Shown here: positions 7,712-16,131 of the stretch, piece by piece
Position numbering within the stretch: the first letter of the stretch is position 1
Layout: the number at the start of each line of letters is the position of its first letter
From: Candidatus Sericytochromatia bacterium
GTDB lineage: Bacteria; Cyanobacteriota; Sericytochromatia; UBA7694
NCBI GenBank assembly: GCA_018780035.1
Contig: JADMKE010000020.1
Coordinates: forward strand, 62,001 to 126,000
Direction: 5' to 3'
DNA length: 64,000 nucleotides
The notes under the pieces: model-generated
The model's input: the letters and a program-made list of their open reading frames with translations, nothing else
Database searches by the model: none
What the model was told of the DNA's origin: nothing
Made by a program: the position numbers and the translations under genes

Positions 7712-8353
7712 TTAATGATGTCCCTGGTGAGACATAGGGGGCAGCAGGCTTTTTAATTTTTTTTGAAAATCTGAGAGATCGGTCTTGAGATCTGGTCGCT
7801 GGTAAGCCACCTCGCCTTCAGCATTGAGCAAGGTAATCTGGTTGGAGTGAATAAATTCACCTTGGGCTGTGGCTTGGTAACGCACGCCCAACAACGCAGC
7901 CAGCTCAGAGACCTGGCTCGCTTTGCCATTTAAAAAATGCCAATTGGTACGATTCACACCCTGTTTTTGAGCATATTGGGCCAGCTTTTCAGGATTGTCC
8001 CGTTGGGGGTCAAACGAAACCAAGACAAATGTGACTTTGCCACGGTCGGCTGATGACAGGCTTTTTTCAATTTTTTTGACATCTTCCAAGATCAACGGGC
8101 AGACACTGCTGCAAGAACTGTAGATCATGGCGATCACCACGATTTGGCCGCGCAGACTTTTGAGCTCGAGCTTTTTTTTCTGTTGGTTGGTCCAGGTGCC
8201 ATCCAGCCAATAGAGAGATTTTCCACTGGGCTGCGCCCCTTGCATTTGGGGATGTTGGTTGTGATTGTGATGATTGTTGTGGTTAGTTTGGGCCACAGCT
8301 GGCCAAACCAAACTGGTACAAAGCAAACTGAAGAGCAAGATGTGTTTTTTCAT
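7712..8353 (-). CDS. SCO1/SenC family copper chaperone
   Basis: This 213-residue exported protein has a signal peptide followed by a His/Asn-rich stretch (about residues 24-36) that could capture copper. The thioredoxin-like domain has the Cu-binding YSSCSSVCP motif (CxxxC) near residue 80 and the distal His in FIHSNQ. SCO proteins deliver copper or reduce thiols for copper enzymes outside the membrane. Here, between nirV and a hemerythrin in the nirK run, the likely client is the copper nitrite reductase or NosZ instead of cytochrome oxidase. Confidence 0.9.
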   Translation of the reverse strand: MKKHILLFSLLCTSLVWPAVAQTNHNNHHNHNQHPQMQGAQPSGKSLYWLDGTWTNQQKKKLELKSLRGQIVVIAMIYSSCSSVCPLILEDVKKIEKSLSSADRGKVTFVLVSFDPQRDNPEKLAQYAQKQGVNRTNWHFLNGKASQVSELAALLGVRYQATAQGEFIHSNQITLLNAEGEVAYQRPDLKTDLSDFQKKLKSLLPPMSHQGHH

Positions 8354-8365
8354 TTTTCTTTCCTT

Positions 8366-9136
8366 TTAGCGGTCCCGCGCACAGCGAAACCCCAAGTTTT
8401 TGAGAGTATAAGCCGTCTGGAGCGAACTCCAAAAGGCAAAGCGGGTAAAAGCGGCATAGTTCATGCGGTCGGTGGCGTTGCCGCTATTGCCACAAAAAAG
8501 TGAGCTGTCTTTTTCACTGCCTTCGCGGCTGTCGTTGGTCATAATCACTTGGTTAAAGTCTTCGACCCATTCATACATCAGGTGCAAATCCCGAATGCCT
8601 TTGGCATTGGCAGGGCTTGCACCAGCCTGGGCGGGAATGCCCACCCCGGCCTGGCTGTACCAGAGCAAGCTGTCTGGATTGCGAACATCGGCGGCGTATT
8701 CCCATTCCAAGAGGCTGGGGAGACGTTTGCCTTGAGCGGTGCAAAAGGCCCTGGCGGCCATCCAAGAGACCTGTGTGACCGCTTGTTTTTCGGGCTCGGG
8801 CACGGCACGTGTCGGAACCGGCAAAGTCAGATCGCCTTGCCAATGAGCCAAATAACGCCCTTCCTGAAAGATCTGCGGAATCTGGCTGCGTTGCCAGCGG
8901 GGATGGGCTTTGAGAAAGGCCAGAAATTCAGCCTGGGTTACGGGCTGGCGATCCAGCCAAAAAGCCTTGATTTGAAAGCTTTTCTGGCCCGGCCGGGGCG
9001 AAAACTGGGGAATAAACTCCCCGGCCGGAACCAGAACACTGTTTGGGACTTGGGCCACAGAAGTAGGTGGGAAAGCTGCCGAGAGCAAGCTCAAAGCCAT
9101 CATGAGCAGGCCCATTTGCCACACCTTCCGTTTCAT
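8366..9136 (-). CDS. nirV: NirV-like formylglycine-generating-enzyme fold protein
   Basis: This 256-residue exported protein carries a SUMF1/FGE-sulfatase-type fold. It shows a VLVPAGEF start, a FWLDRQPVTQAEFLAF segment, AVTQVSWMAARAFCTAQGKRLPSLLEWEYAA and a final NLGFRCAR, all characteristic of that superfamily. Genes of this type directly downstream of nirK are named nirV in several denitrifiers, where their exact role in nitrite reductase function is unclear. The gene lies nine bases after the nirK stop and shares its operon. The name rests on domain type and position. Confidence 0.85.
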   Translation of the reverse strand: MKRKVWQMGLLMMALSLLSAAFPPTSVAQVPNSVLVPAGEFIPQFSPRPGQKSFQIKAFWLDRQPVTQAEFLAFLKAHPRWQRSQIPQIFQEGRYLAHWQGDLTLPVPTRAVPEPEKQAVTQVSWMAARAFCTAQGKRLPSLLEWEYAADVRNPDSLLWYSQAGVGIPAQAGASPANAKGIRDLHLMYEWVEDFNQVIMTNDSREGSEKDSSLFCGNSGNATDRMNYAAFTRFAFWSSLQTAYTLKNLGFRCARDR

Positions 9137-9145
9137 CTTTTGCCC

Positions 9146-10591
9146 CTATTTCGCCATTTTGGCGCGCACAGATTTGACTTCTTCGGCACTCACGCTGTCG
9201 CCTTTATTGCCCCAGCTATTGCGCACATAGGTCAGAATAGAAGCCACCTGCTCATTATTCAAATGCGACATCGCAGGCATTTCACCGTCATAGCCTTGAC
9301 CGTTGACCTGAATTTTGCCGCTGTGGCCTTTGAGCACCACGCCAATGCTGCGCAATTTATCTGCCATCAGGTAATCGGATTTGGCCAAGGGCGGAAAGAC
9401 GCCGGCCATGCCCGCCCCATCGGTCTGGTGACAGGCCGAGCAATTGGCCACGTAAAGATTTTGACCGCTGCTCATGACCTTGAGGTCAGGGGCGGCAACG
9501 GGTTTAACAGGCGCTTTGTTCATCGGCTGGGCCTGATAGATCTTGTCGGATTGCTGTCCGCTGAAGACATCGGGTTGGGCCTCGCCATTGACGGTCAAAA
9601 TCCCCAAGGTGCCTTTGTTGAAGGTGCGGAAGATGGAGTGGTCCACCAGAATATAATTGCCGGGCACATCGACTTTAAATTCGACAATCGCGGAACCCCC
9701 AGCAGGCACCAGGGTGGTTTGCACGTTTTTCTGATTGGCGTCGGTTCCCCCTTCGGTATAAACCAAGTCAAAGATCTCCCCAATCACATGGAAAGAGCTG
9801 ATCAAATTGGGGCCGCCATTGCCAACAAAAAGGCGCACCGTTTCCCCTTTTTTGGCGGTGATCGCTTTGTCTCCCGTCATGGCCCCCACGGAGCCATTAA
9901 ACAACACATAACTGGGATTTTCATCGATCCCTTTTTGCATATCAAAGGGCTGCAGACCGGGCTCGCCAAAAGCCCCTTTGGTATAAAAATCGCCTTGAAC
10001 CACATAATATTCTTTGTCGACGGGTTTGAGCCCCGCTTTGGGTTCAACCAGGATCAGGCCATACATGCCATTGGCAATGTGCATCGGCACAGGTGGTGCC
10101 GCGCAGTGGTAAATATACAAACCGGGATTGATGGCCTTAAAACTAAAGGTGGTCTCATGGCCGGGGGCCGTCATGCTGGCTTTGGCACCGCCACCTGGGC
10201 CGGTCACGGCATGTAAATCAATATTGTGGGGCGATTTATTGTCTGGGTGGTTTTTGAGATGAAACTCAACACTGTCTCCTTCCCGCACACGGATAAACTT
10301 GCCCGGCACCACGCCGCCAAACGACCAAAAATTGTATTGGACCCCATCAGCAATGGTGCCAATAAATTCTTGCACTTCGAGATCGACAATCACCTTGGCG
10401 GGGGTTTTGCGGGTGATTGCAGGCGGCACCATGGGGGGATCTGTTAAGACGGCATTTTCGACAGGCAGTGCGGCCTGGGTTTGGGCTGTGGGGGCTGCCT
10501 GGGCGGGGACGGGCAGACTGAGCAGGCCCACACTCAAACTGGTTGCAGCGAGTAAGGCAAATAAGGGGTGGGGACGAGAATGTCTGTTCAT
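9146..10591 (-). CDS. nirK: Copper nitrite reductase fused to a C-terminal cytochrome c
   Basis: This 481-residue periplasmic enzyme reduces nitrite to NO. After a signal peptide (LPVPAQA) come two cupredoxin domains. They include the catalytic Asp in NIDLHAV, the copper ligands in [18 protein letters not shown], the substrate-pocket His in SSFHVIG and the type 2 His in ILVDHSIF. From about residue 370 a cytochrome c domain follows with heme site CSACH and a later Met. Such NirK-cytochrome fusions are known, for example in Ralstonia pickettii, and let the enzyme take electrons through its own heme. The ATG was chosen at the signal peptide; the open frame extends 30 codons further without a plausible start. 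A -10 hexamer TAGAAT lies 32 bp from the centre of the operator at 10686. Confidence 0.95.
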   Translation of the reverse strand: MNRHSRPHPLFALLAATSLSVGLLSLPVPAQAAPTAQTQAALPVENAVLTDPPMVPPAITRKTPAKVIVDLEVQEFIGTIADGVQYNFWSFGGVVPGKFIRVREGDSVEFHLKNHPDNKSPHNIDLHAVTGPGGGAKASMTAPGHETTFSFKAINPGLYIYHCAAPPVPMHIANGMYGLILVEPKAGLKPVDKEYYVVQGDFYTKGAFGEPGLQPFDMQKGIDENPSYVLFNGSVGAMTGDKAITAKKGETVRLFVGNGGPNLISSFHVIGEIFDLVYTEGGTDANQKNVQTTLVPAGGSAIVEFKVDVPGNYILVDHSIFRTFNKGTLGILTVNGEAQPDVFSGQQSDKIYQAQPMNKAPVKPVAAPDLKVMSSGQNLYVANCSACHQTDGAGMAGVFPPLAKSDYLMADKLRSIGVVLKGHSGKIQVNGQGYDGEMPAMSHLNNEQVASILTYVRNSWGNKGDSVSAEEVKSVRAKMAK

Positions 10592-10685
10592 GGTTGTGTT
10601 GTACCTTTTATTTTCCCCTGGGGCCTTCAAGCCCTTATGACAGGGGGCTTCAATTTGAATTCTAAAGGGCTTTAAAACCACTGAC

Positions 10686-10701
10686 TTTGCGTTAGCGCAA
10701 A
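10686..10701. promoter_or_regulatory. Dnr-type operator between nirK and a cytochrome c gene
   Basis: The sequence is TTTGCGTTAGCGCAAA, with one mismatch between the half-sites. TAGAAT at 10659-10664 (minus strand) lies 32 bp from the centre, and TACAAT at 10724-10729 (plus strand) lies 33 bp from it. This is class II activator geometry in both directions. Confidence 0.75.
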
Positions 10702-10781
10702 GACGCTGCTTTTTAATTCAAAGTACAATCAGGGCGTTCCTGCAACACGCAGGAAAACATTTACAGAAAGGAATACAAACC

Positions 10782-11129
10782 ATGAATAAATTTGCAGCTT
10801 TGGCTTTGGCCCTGGCTTTGGTTGGGGGTGCGGCTTCAAATATGAGCGCCTCTGCCGCCGGTGGCAACGCAGCCAAAGGAAAAGCGATGTTTGCCTCGCA
10901 ATGTGCCATGTGCCACGGAGCAACAGGCAAAGGAGATGGCGCCGTGGGGAAAACCCTCAAACCGGCTCCCCGCAACTTTACCACCGGCACTTTCAAATAT
11001 GGCTCTTCAGATGCCCAGATTGCTGCGCTGATTAAAAAAGGCAAAGCGCCCATGCCGGGCTATGCCACATTGTCCGATCAGCAACTCAAAGATCTGGTGG
11101 CCTATATTCGCTCCCTGAAGAAAAAATAA
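10782..11129 (+). CDS. Small periplasmic cytochrome c
   Basis: This 115-residue protein has an Ala-rich signal peptide (cleavage likely after SASA near residue 27), a single heme site CAMCH and an axial Met in the APMPGYATLS segment. It belongs to the small class I cytochromes that shuttle electrons to periplasmic reductases. It diverges from nirK across a shared Dnr-type box and has an AAAGGA ribosome site, so it is a likely electron donor to NirK or NosZ. A clear terminator follows, so it is probably transcribed alone at high level. Confidence 0.9.
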   Translation: MNKFAALALALALVGGAASNMSASAAGGNAAKGKAMFASQCAMCHGATGKGDGAVGKTLKPAPRNFTTGTFKYGSSDAQIAALIKKGKAPMPGYATLSDQQLKDLVAYIRSLKKK

Positions 11130-11143
11130 AGGATTGCCCCTTG

Positions 11144-11170
11144 AGGCACTCTTTCACAGGGTGCCTTTTT
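11144..11170 (+). terminator. Rho-independent terminator after the cytochrome c gene
   Basis: An AGGCAC/GTGCCT stem is followed by a run of five T. It sits 14 bases after the cytochrome c stop codon and would insulate the radical SAM gene. Confidence 0.8.
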
Positions 11171-11189
11171 AATATGGCAGGAGAATTGA

Positions 11190-12221
11190 ATGGTCTATGC
11201 TTTAAAACCCTTATTACATGCCCGCCAGCAGGCCCATTCAGTGGGACAATTGCGCAGTTTGGCAATCGATGTCACACCCGTGTGTAATTTGCGCTGCAGC
11301 TATTGCTATGCCGAAACCTTTGTCAAAACAGAGCCGCTGGAGCTGGAAACCTACCAGCGAACCCTGGAAGAAGCCCACCAAATGGGGGTATTTCATTATA
11401 TTTTTCAGGGTGGGGAGCCGATTCTGGCTCCGATGCGTCTGGAGGCCCTGATTGGTTTTTGCCATCCCGAGTCGAGTTATCTCAATGTCGTTAGCAATGG
11501 CTGGGCGATGACCCCTGCGCGAATTGCCTGGCTCAAAGAGCTTCAGGTAGATAAAATCACCTATAGCTTGGATTCGGCCTTTCCAGCGGAACACGATGCC
11601 GTGCGCGGCAAAGGCTCACATCTGCGGGTTTTAAATGCGATTGAAGCGACTTTGGCCGCGGGCTTACTCTGTGGTATTTCCACAGTCGTAACACGTGAGT
11701 CACTCTATTCACAAGGTTTTCAGCAGCTTTATGATTTCGCTTTTAACAAAGATCTGCGCTTTCATATTCAGATTGCCGAACCCGTAGGAAAATGGGACTC
11801 ACGCACAGATCTGCTAATGCGACCCGAAGATTCGGCGTATATTCAAGAGCTTTACCAAGCAGCCCCCTGCCTGAGCAATGGTCAAAAATTGGTGCATCGC
11901 GATATTTTCTGTGGCGACAGTGCACATTGCCCGGCGGCCACTGAATTTATGAGTCTCAGCACCGACGGAGAATGTCTACCTTGCAATTTTTTGCAGTTCA
12001 GTTTGGGAAATATTCGCGATCATTCGCTGGGGGCAATGCGAGCAGCCATTCTTGATCATCCCTGGTTTTCAGACGATCATGGCAGCTGTATTTGTGGCGA
12101 AGACCCCGCCTTTATCCGAGATTATATCTTGCCCTATGCCGGAAAGCCCAAACCTCTGGATGCCTATGCCGTTTTTGGCCTAAAAGCGCTTAATCCAACA
12201 TCGAGAGACTGCGGTGATTGA
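11190..12221 (+). CDS. Radical SAM/SPASM-type enzyme of unknown substrate
   Basis: This 343-residue cytoplasmic protein has the radical SAM cluster motif CNLRCSYC near residue 31 and a GGEP motif in FQGGEPI. Its C-terminal third has further Cys groups (FCGDSAHCP, GECLPC, CICGED), typical of SPASM/twitch domains with auxiliary Fe-S clusters. Family members modify peptides or build cofactors. The layout recalls the NirJ class used in heme d1 synthesis, but this organism uses copper NirK here and no other heme d1 genes are visible. No precursor peptide gene was found beside it. A link to denitrification is by position only. Confidence 0.75.
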   Translation: MVYALKPLLHARQQAHSVGQLRSLAIDVTPVCNLRCSYCYAETFVKTEPLELETYQRTLEEAHQMGVFHYIFQGGEPILAPMRLEALIGFCHPESSYLNVVSNGWAMTPARIAWLKELQVDKITYSLDSAFPAEHDAVRGKGSHLRVLNAIEATLAAGLLCGISTVVTRESLYSQGFQQLYDFAFNKDLRFHIQIAEPVGKWDSRTDLLMRPEDSAYIQELYQAAPCLSNGQKLVHRDIFCGDSAHCPAATEFMSLSTDGECLPCNFLQFSLGNIRDHSLGAMRAAILDHPWFSDDHGSCICGEDPAFIRDYILPYAGKPKPLDAYAVFGLKALNPTSRDCGD

Positions 12222-12282
12222 AGAATCTCAAAGGGGTTTTCAAATTCTTTGCTCTCAAAAGAGTTTGTTTGTTGCACGCTTC

Positions 12283-12798
12283 TCAGCGCAGGTATTTCTC
12301 AGAAAATGGTTTGGCGTACAACATCAAGGTGACCCGCTTTTCAGGGGTTAGGGGCTGGTAAAGGGCTTCTGGCCAGCCAATGGCTTTCATCAGTTCTGGC
12401 GCCCAAGGGGGGCTCATCACCCCATGTTCCAGCATGGTATAAAGTTCACCTGGCATGGATTCAAATTGGGCGTGAATTTCACGTTTGCCAACAAAATTCA
12501 GTGGCACTCCCGCCTTGAGTGAAACATACAAATTTTCCAATTCAGCCAGCAGACGCAAACGTTCTTCTCCCCCCACCTCCTCGTCAGTCAGGCGACGGGT
12601 GCGGCGAATGACCTCTGGCAAAGTCTGGGGATTGTGGCAAGGGAAACAGCTGCGAGAGACCACGCCAAAAGCCTGTTCAAAGCTGATCGCGGCACTGGGC
12701 ACCAAACGGCGAGAAGATTCGCTGCTTGGCCCCTTGCAAGCCAGGCCAAAGACCAGCATAAACAAGGGCGAAAAATAGAAGCCTTTGCCCATCAGCAA
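12283..12798 (-). CDS. Heme-binding lipoprotein with a CFPCH motif
   Basis: This 171-residue protein has a signal peptide ending in the lipobox FGLAC and a single heme motif, CFPCH, near residue 51. The remainder resembles the heme-binding domain found in small periplasmic proteins with a late SPPWAPEL segment. The gene overlaps the 3' end of the RIC gene upstream, and an alternative ATG two codons in is equally possible. Coupling to an NO-damage repair gene suggests it is made under the same conditions. Its redox partner is unknown. Confidence 0.75.
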   Translation of the reverse strand: MLMGKGFYFSPLFMLVFGLACKGPSSESSRRLVPSAAISFEQAFGVVSRSCFPCHNPQTLPEVIRRTRRLTDEEVGGEERLRLLAELENLYVSLKAGVPLNFVGKREIHAQFESMPGELYTMLEHGVMSPPWAPELMKAIGWPEALYQPLTPEKRVTLMLYAKPFSEKYLR

Positions 12799-13415
12799 GC
12801 CGTAGATTTTTTTTCCTGATCATGTTTGATCCCAAAGGGCGAAGGGGCATCCCATTCCAAATCTCCCTGCAATTTGGATTCCCGGCGCAGGGCTGCAGGA
12901 AAGAGCAGATTGTTTTCCAAGTGCATGTGAATTTCCAAATCTTGGTGATAGTCTTTCAGGGCTTGATACAAAGCCAAGAAAGAGTTACAGGCCCAATTGG
13001 GAGGTGTGAACTGCTCACTCAGAAATTGCAATTGTTTCATCTGCTCAGCGGCCAAATCGTGTTCATATAACATCATTTGAATCGGATTTGCGACCGATCC
13101 ACAGTGCATTTCAACCCCGACCTGTGAGTTTTCAAGTTCTTTGCAAAAGGGAAAAAGCACCCTTTCCTCTTTTTGCATGTGCAGAAGCAGATCTTGGTGC
13201 AAATCCTGGAAAACCGTTTTAATCGCGAGCAGACGTGGCTCGCGCTGACCGTGTACCTGGCAGACCTTCTCCAGCAGGGGCAAGATTCGTCCCCCCTGTT
13301 CGCGGACAAAACTGTGGTGGCGGGCGACGATATCATCACTCAGTGCCCCCAATTGAACCGAGACAAAGGAACCTTTTTGCAGCAATTCACTCACCCGGCG
13401 TTCCAGCATTTGCAT
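12792..13415 (-). CDS. RIC-type di-iron Fe-S cluster repair protein (YtfE/ScdA/DnrN family)
   Basis: This 207-residue protein repairs Fe-S clusters damaged by NO or peroxide. Family motifs are in order: IVARHHSFVRE, HQDLLLHMQKEERVLFPF, the NPIQMMLYEHD motif and HMHLENNLLFP, which supply the His and carboxylate ligands of the di-iron site. The usual N-terminal ScdA_N segment is shortened, so this may be the compact form of the family. The start at 13415 gives a normal N-terminus; an open frame extends 30 codons upstream over the promoter and was not used. The promoter has TATGCT at 13446-13451, 32 bp from the Dnr-type box, which fits NO-induced expression. Confidence 0.88.
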   Translation of the reverse strand: MQMLERRVSELLQKGSFVSVQLGALSDDIVARHHSFVREQGGRILPLLEKVCQVHGQREPRLLAIKTVFQDLHQDLLLHMQKEERVLFPFCKELENSQVGVEMHCGSVANPIQMMLYEHDLAAEQMKQLQFLSEQFTPPNWACNSFLALYQALKDYHQDLEIHMHLENNLLFPAALRRESKLQGDLEWDAPSPFGIKHDQEKKSTAC

Positions 13416-13472
13416 ATCTTCAATCCTCGCAGTGCTTTTTTTGTTAGCATAGAGGATTCCCACTGCAGGGTA

Positions 13473-13488
13473 TTTGTTCAAGCGCAAA
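13473..13488. promoter_or_regulatory. Dnr-type operator between the RIC gene and modA
   Basis: The sequence TTTGTTCAAGCGCAAA has one perfect and one degenerate half-site. TATGCT at 13446-13451 (minus) and TAAAAT at 13510-13515 (plus) both lie 32 bp from the centre. Confidence 0.68.
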
Positions 13489-13539
13489 TACCCCCTGTTT
13501 TTCAAGCCTTAAAATTCTATCTATACACGAAGAGGCGCA

Positions 13540-14349
13540 ATGAAAAAAAACCAGAGCTATCGCCCCCGTTTTTTGATTCTATTTATTGCTTTGCTGTGTT
13601 TGGCTGGCTTGGGAATGCCAAAGGCGGTTTGGGCAGGGGAAAAAATCACAATTGCCGCTGCGGCAGATCTGAGCTTTGCCATGAATGAAATCGTGGCGCT
13701 GTTTAAAAAGCAGCATCCCAAGGCCCAGGTACAGGTTATCTATGGTTCTTCAGGCAAGTTTTTTACGCAAATTCAGCAGGGAGCGCCCTACGATCTGTAT
13801 TTTTCTGCAGATATTGCCTATCCCCGCGAACTCAAAGCCAAGGGATTTGGCGGTTCAGAGGTCTCGACGTATGCCTTTGGCCGGATTGTGCTCTGGAGCG
13901 CACATCCAGGGCCAAAACTGGCCAAGCTCAGTAAATTGAGCTTAAAAGCATTGAGCGATCCTGCCATTCGCAAAATAGCGATTGCCAACCCCAAACACGC
14001 CCCGTATGGCAAACGGGCCGAAGAGGCACTTAAAGCCGCAGGGGTTTGGGACACAGTTAAAACCAAACTGATCTATGGCGAAAATGTCGCTCAGACGGCT
14101 CAGTTTGTGCAAAGTGGCAATGCAGAAGTGGGGATTATAGCCCTGTCTTTGGCACTGAGTCCGCCATTGCTCAAACAGGGAAGTTATGTTCTTATACCTG
14201 AAGTGCTGCATCAAAAACTGGAACAAGGCTATATCTTGACGGCCCGTGCAGCCCAAAATCCACTGGCAAAGTCTTTTTCCACCTTTATGCAGGGCAAAAG
14301 TTCAGAAAAAATCATGGGTCGCTATGGCTTTGTCTTGCCAGCAAAATAA
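13540..14349 (+). CDS. modA: Molybdate ABC transporter, periplasmic binding protein
   Basis: This 269-residue exported protein has a signal peptide ending near VWAGE. The mature N-terminus ITIAAAADLSFAMNEI is the classic ModA opening that holds the anion-binding Ser, and VQVIYGSSGKFFTQIQQGAPYD continues the site. Later IANPKHAPYGKRAEEAL is also conserved. It captures molybdate or tungstate for ModBC. It is first in modABC and sits behind a Dnr-type box, so Mo uptake appears tied to denitrifying growth, as a Mo-dependent nitrate reductase would need. Confidence 0.95.
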   Translation: MKKNQSYRPRFLILFIALLCLAGLGMPKAVWAGEKITIAAAADLSFAMNEIVALFKKQHPKAQVQVIYGSSGKFFTQIQQGAPYDLYFSADIAYPRELKAKGFGGSEVSTYAFGRIVLWSAHPGPKLAKLSKLSLKALSDPAIRKIAIANPKHAPYGKRAEEALKAAGVWDTVKTKLIYGENVAQTAQFVQSGNAEVGIIALSLALSPPLLKQGSYVLIPEVLHQKLEQGYILTARAAQNPLAKSFSTFMQGKSSEKIMGRYGFVLPAK

Positions 14350-14386
14350 GCGCCAGTTCAACTTTAAGGTGTTAATTTAACTCAAA

Positions 14387-15064
14387 ATGTTCGGCCTTGA
14401 CTCTTCTGATTGGTCTGCTGTTTGGCTTACACTCAAGCTGGCAGCCTTGGTGACTTTCATTTTACTCTTGCTGGGGATTCCCTTGGCCTGGTGGTTGTCG
14501 CGCGGGCAATCTTGGTTCAAAGGCATCGTTGGCGCGGTGGTTGCCTTGCCCCTGGTTTTGCCGCCCACCGTATTGGGATTTTACCTGCTGATGGCCATGG
14601 GGCCGAGCGGATTTCTCGGCCATTTTACACAGCACTGGGGGTTGGGATTATTGCCGTTTACCTTTCCTGGGCTGGTGCTCGCTTCGGTCTGTTATTCATT
14701 GCCCTTTGTGGTTCAGCCCTTGCAAACTTCTTTTTCAGCCATCAGTCAACGCTCGCTTGAAACCGCAGCGACGCTCAGAGCGTCGCCGCTGGATACCTTT
14801 TTCAGTGTCGTATTGCCGATGGCCAGACCGGGCATCCTCTCGGCGGCGATCCTGGGCTTTACCCATACTGTGGGTGAGTTTGGGGTCATTCTGATGATTG
14901 GCGGCAATATTCCCGGCCAAACCCGCGTCTTGTCGGTGCAAATCTACGATTATGTCGAAGCAATGGAATACAGCAAAGCCCATCATTTGTCTGCGGCCAT
15001 GCTCTTGTTTTCCTTTTGTCTGTTGTGGCTGATCTACGGTTTGAATAGGCAGAAAACAGCATGA
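14387..15064 (+). CDS. modB: Molybdate ABC transporter permease
   Basis: This 225-residue inner-membrane protein has five to six predicted helices. It has the ModB PLVLPPTVLGFYLL segment and the ABC-permease EAA loop (ETAATLRASPLDTFFSVVLPMARPG), which contacts the ATPase. It forms the channel for molybdate delivered by ModA. Its stop codon overlaps the modC start by four bases, so the two are coupled. No strong ribosome site precedes its ATG. Confidence 0.95.
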   Translation: MFGLDSSDWSAVWLTLKLAALVTFILLLLGIPLAWWLSRGQSWFKGIVGAVVALPLVLPPTVLGFYLLMAMGPSGFLGHFTQHWGLGLLPFTFPGLVLASVCYSLPFVVQPLQTSFSAISQRSLETAATLRASPLDTFFSVVLPMARPGILSAAILGFTHTVGEFGVILMIGGNIPGQTRVLSVQIYDYVEAMEYSKAHHLSAAMLLFSFCLLWLIYGLNRQKTA

Positions 15065-16131
15065 TTCAGGCCCGCTTTCAATTGGCTTATCCAACTTTTG
15101 CACTGCAGGTGGACTTGGATTTGCCTGCCCACGGAGTGACAGCCCTTTTTGGCCATTCAGGCTCAGGCAAGACTTCGCTTTTGCGCTGCTTGGCTGGCCT
15201 TGAAAAAACCGCATCTGGGTATTTAAACGTCAATGGCGAAATTTGGCAGGACAAAACGACGTTTCTGCCCACATACCAACGCCCGCTGGGCTATGTTTTT
15301 CAAGAAGCCAATCTGTTTCCCCATTTGTCTGTCAGGCAAAATTTGGAATACGGCTTAAAGCGGATTCCTGCCGCGGCCAGGCAGATTCACTTCGAGCAAG
15401 TGGTTCTGTGGTTGGGGCTGACACATTGCCTGGATCGAAAAAATCCGCTCGGTTTATCTGGGGGCGAAAAGCAGCGTGTGGCCATGGGGCGCGCCCTTCT
15501 CAGCAGCCCGCGTTTATTGCTGATGGATGAGCCCCTTTCTGGCTTAGATGAGCAAAGCAAAGCCGAAATTATGCCTTATTTGGAACAAATGCACCGCGCA
15601 TTGGATATCCCCGTAATATATGTCAGCCATTCATTGAACGAGGTCCTGCAATTGGCTGACCAGATTGTCGTCTTGGAGCAAGGCAAAGCGATTGCCAATG
15701 GCCCCATTCAGACGGTTCTCACCCGTTTGGATTTGCCTCTTTCGCAACGGGAAGATGCCTCCTCGATTTTGGAAGCCACCCTCGCTTTTCATGATCAGGC
15801 CTATCAGCTTTCGCGCCTCGATTTTGCGGGGGGACATCTCTGGGTCAGCCAGGTGAGTGCCCCACTTGGCTCGGTGGTGCGGGCCTGTGTTTTGGCCAGA
15901 GATGTCAGTCTTGCCACCGCTCGGCCAGAGGGCTCCAGTATCAACAACATCTTGAGTGGAACGATCACAGAAATTCAGGTCTTTGGGGCCGCGCAGCTGA
16001 ACGTCTCTCTGCTATTGGGAGACAGTGTTTCGCTCCTGTCACGCATTACCCGTCTCTCGGGAGATCGGCTGGGGTTAAAAGTCGGAATGCAGGTGTTTGT
16101 GCAAATCAAAAGTGTGAGTCTGATTCTCTAA
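15061..16131 (+). CDS. modC: Molybdate ABC transporter ATPase
   Basis: This 356-residue ATPase energises ModB. It has the Walker A motif GHSGSGKTS near residue 31, the Q-loop in GYVFQEANLFPH, the signature LSGGEKQRVAMGRALL and Walker B LLLMDEPLSGLD. The C-terminal third is a Mop/TOBE-type domain (INNILSGTITEIQVFG) that binds molybdate and can regulate transport. The end overlaps the convergent hemerythrin gene by four bases. Confidence 0.95.
   Translation: MIQARFQLAYPTFALQVDLDLPAHGVTALFGHSGSGKTSLLRCLAGLEKTASGYLNVNGEIWQDKTTFLPTYQRPLGYVFQEANLFPHLSVRQNLEYGLKRIPAAARQIHFEQVVLWLGLTHCLDRKNPLGLSGGEKQRVAMGRALLSSPRLLLMDEPLSGLDEQSKAEIMPYLEQMHRALDIPVIYVSHSLNEVLQLADQIVVLEQGKAIANGPIQTVLTRLDLPLSQREDASSILEATLAFHDQAYQLSRLDFAGGHLWVSQVSAPLGSVVRACVLARDVSLATARPEGSSINNILSGTITEIQVFGAAQLNVSLLLGDSVSLLSRITRLSGDRLGLKVGMQVFVQIKSVSLIL

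Noticed and set aside
8549-10216. A 555-codon open frame on the plus strand opposite nirK and nirV
   Set aside because: Its translation has no family resemblance and mirrors the strongly supported genes on the other strand; open antisense frames are common in this codon usage.
12222-12282. A terminator between the radical SAM gene and the convergent lipoprotein gene
   Set aside because: Only a four-base stem (CTCT/AGAG) with a mixed T/G tail is present, too weak to call.
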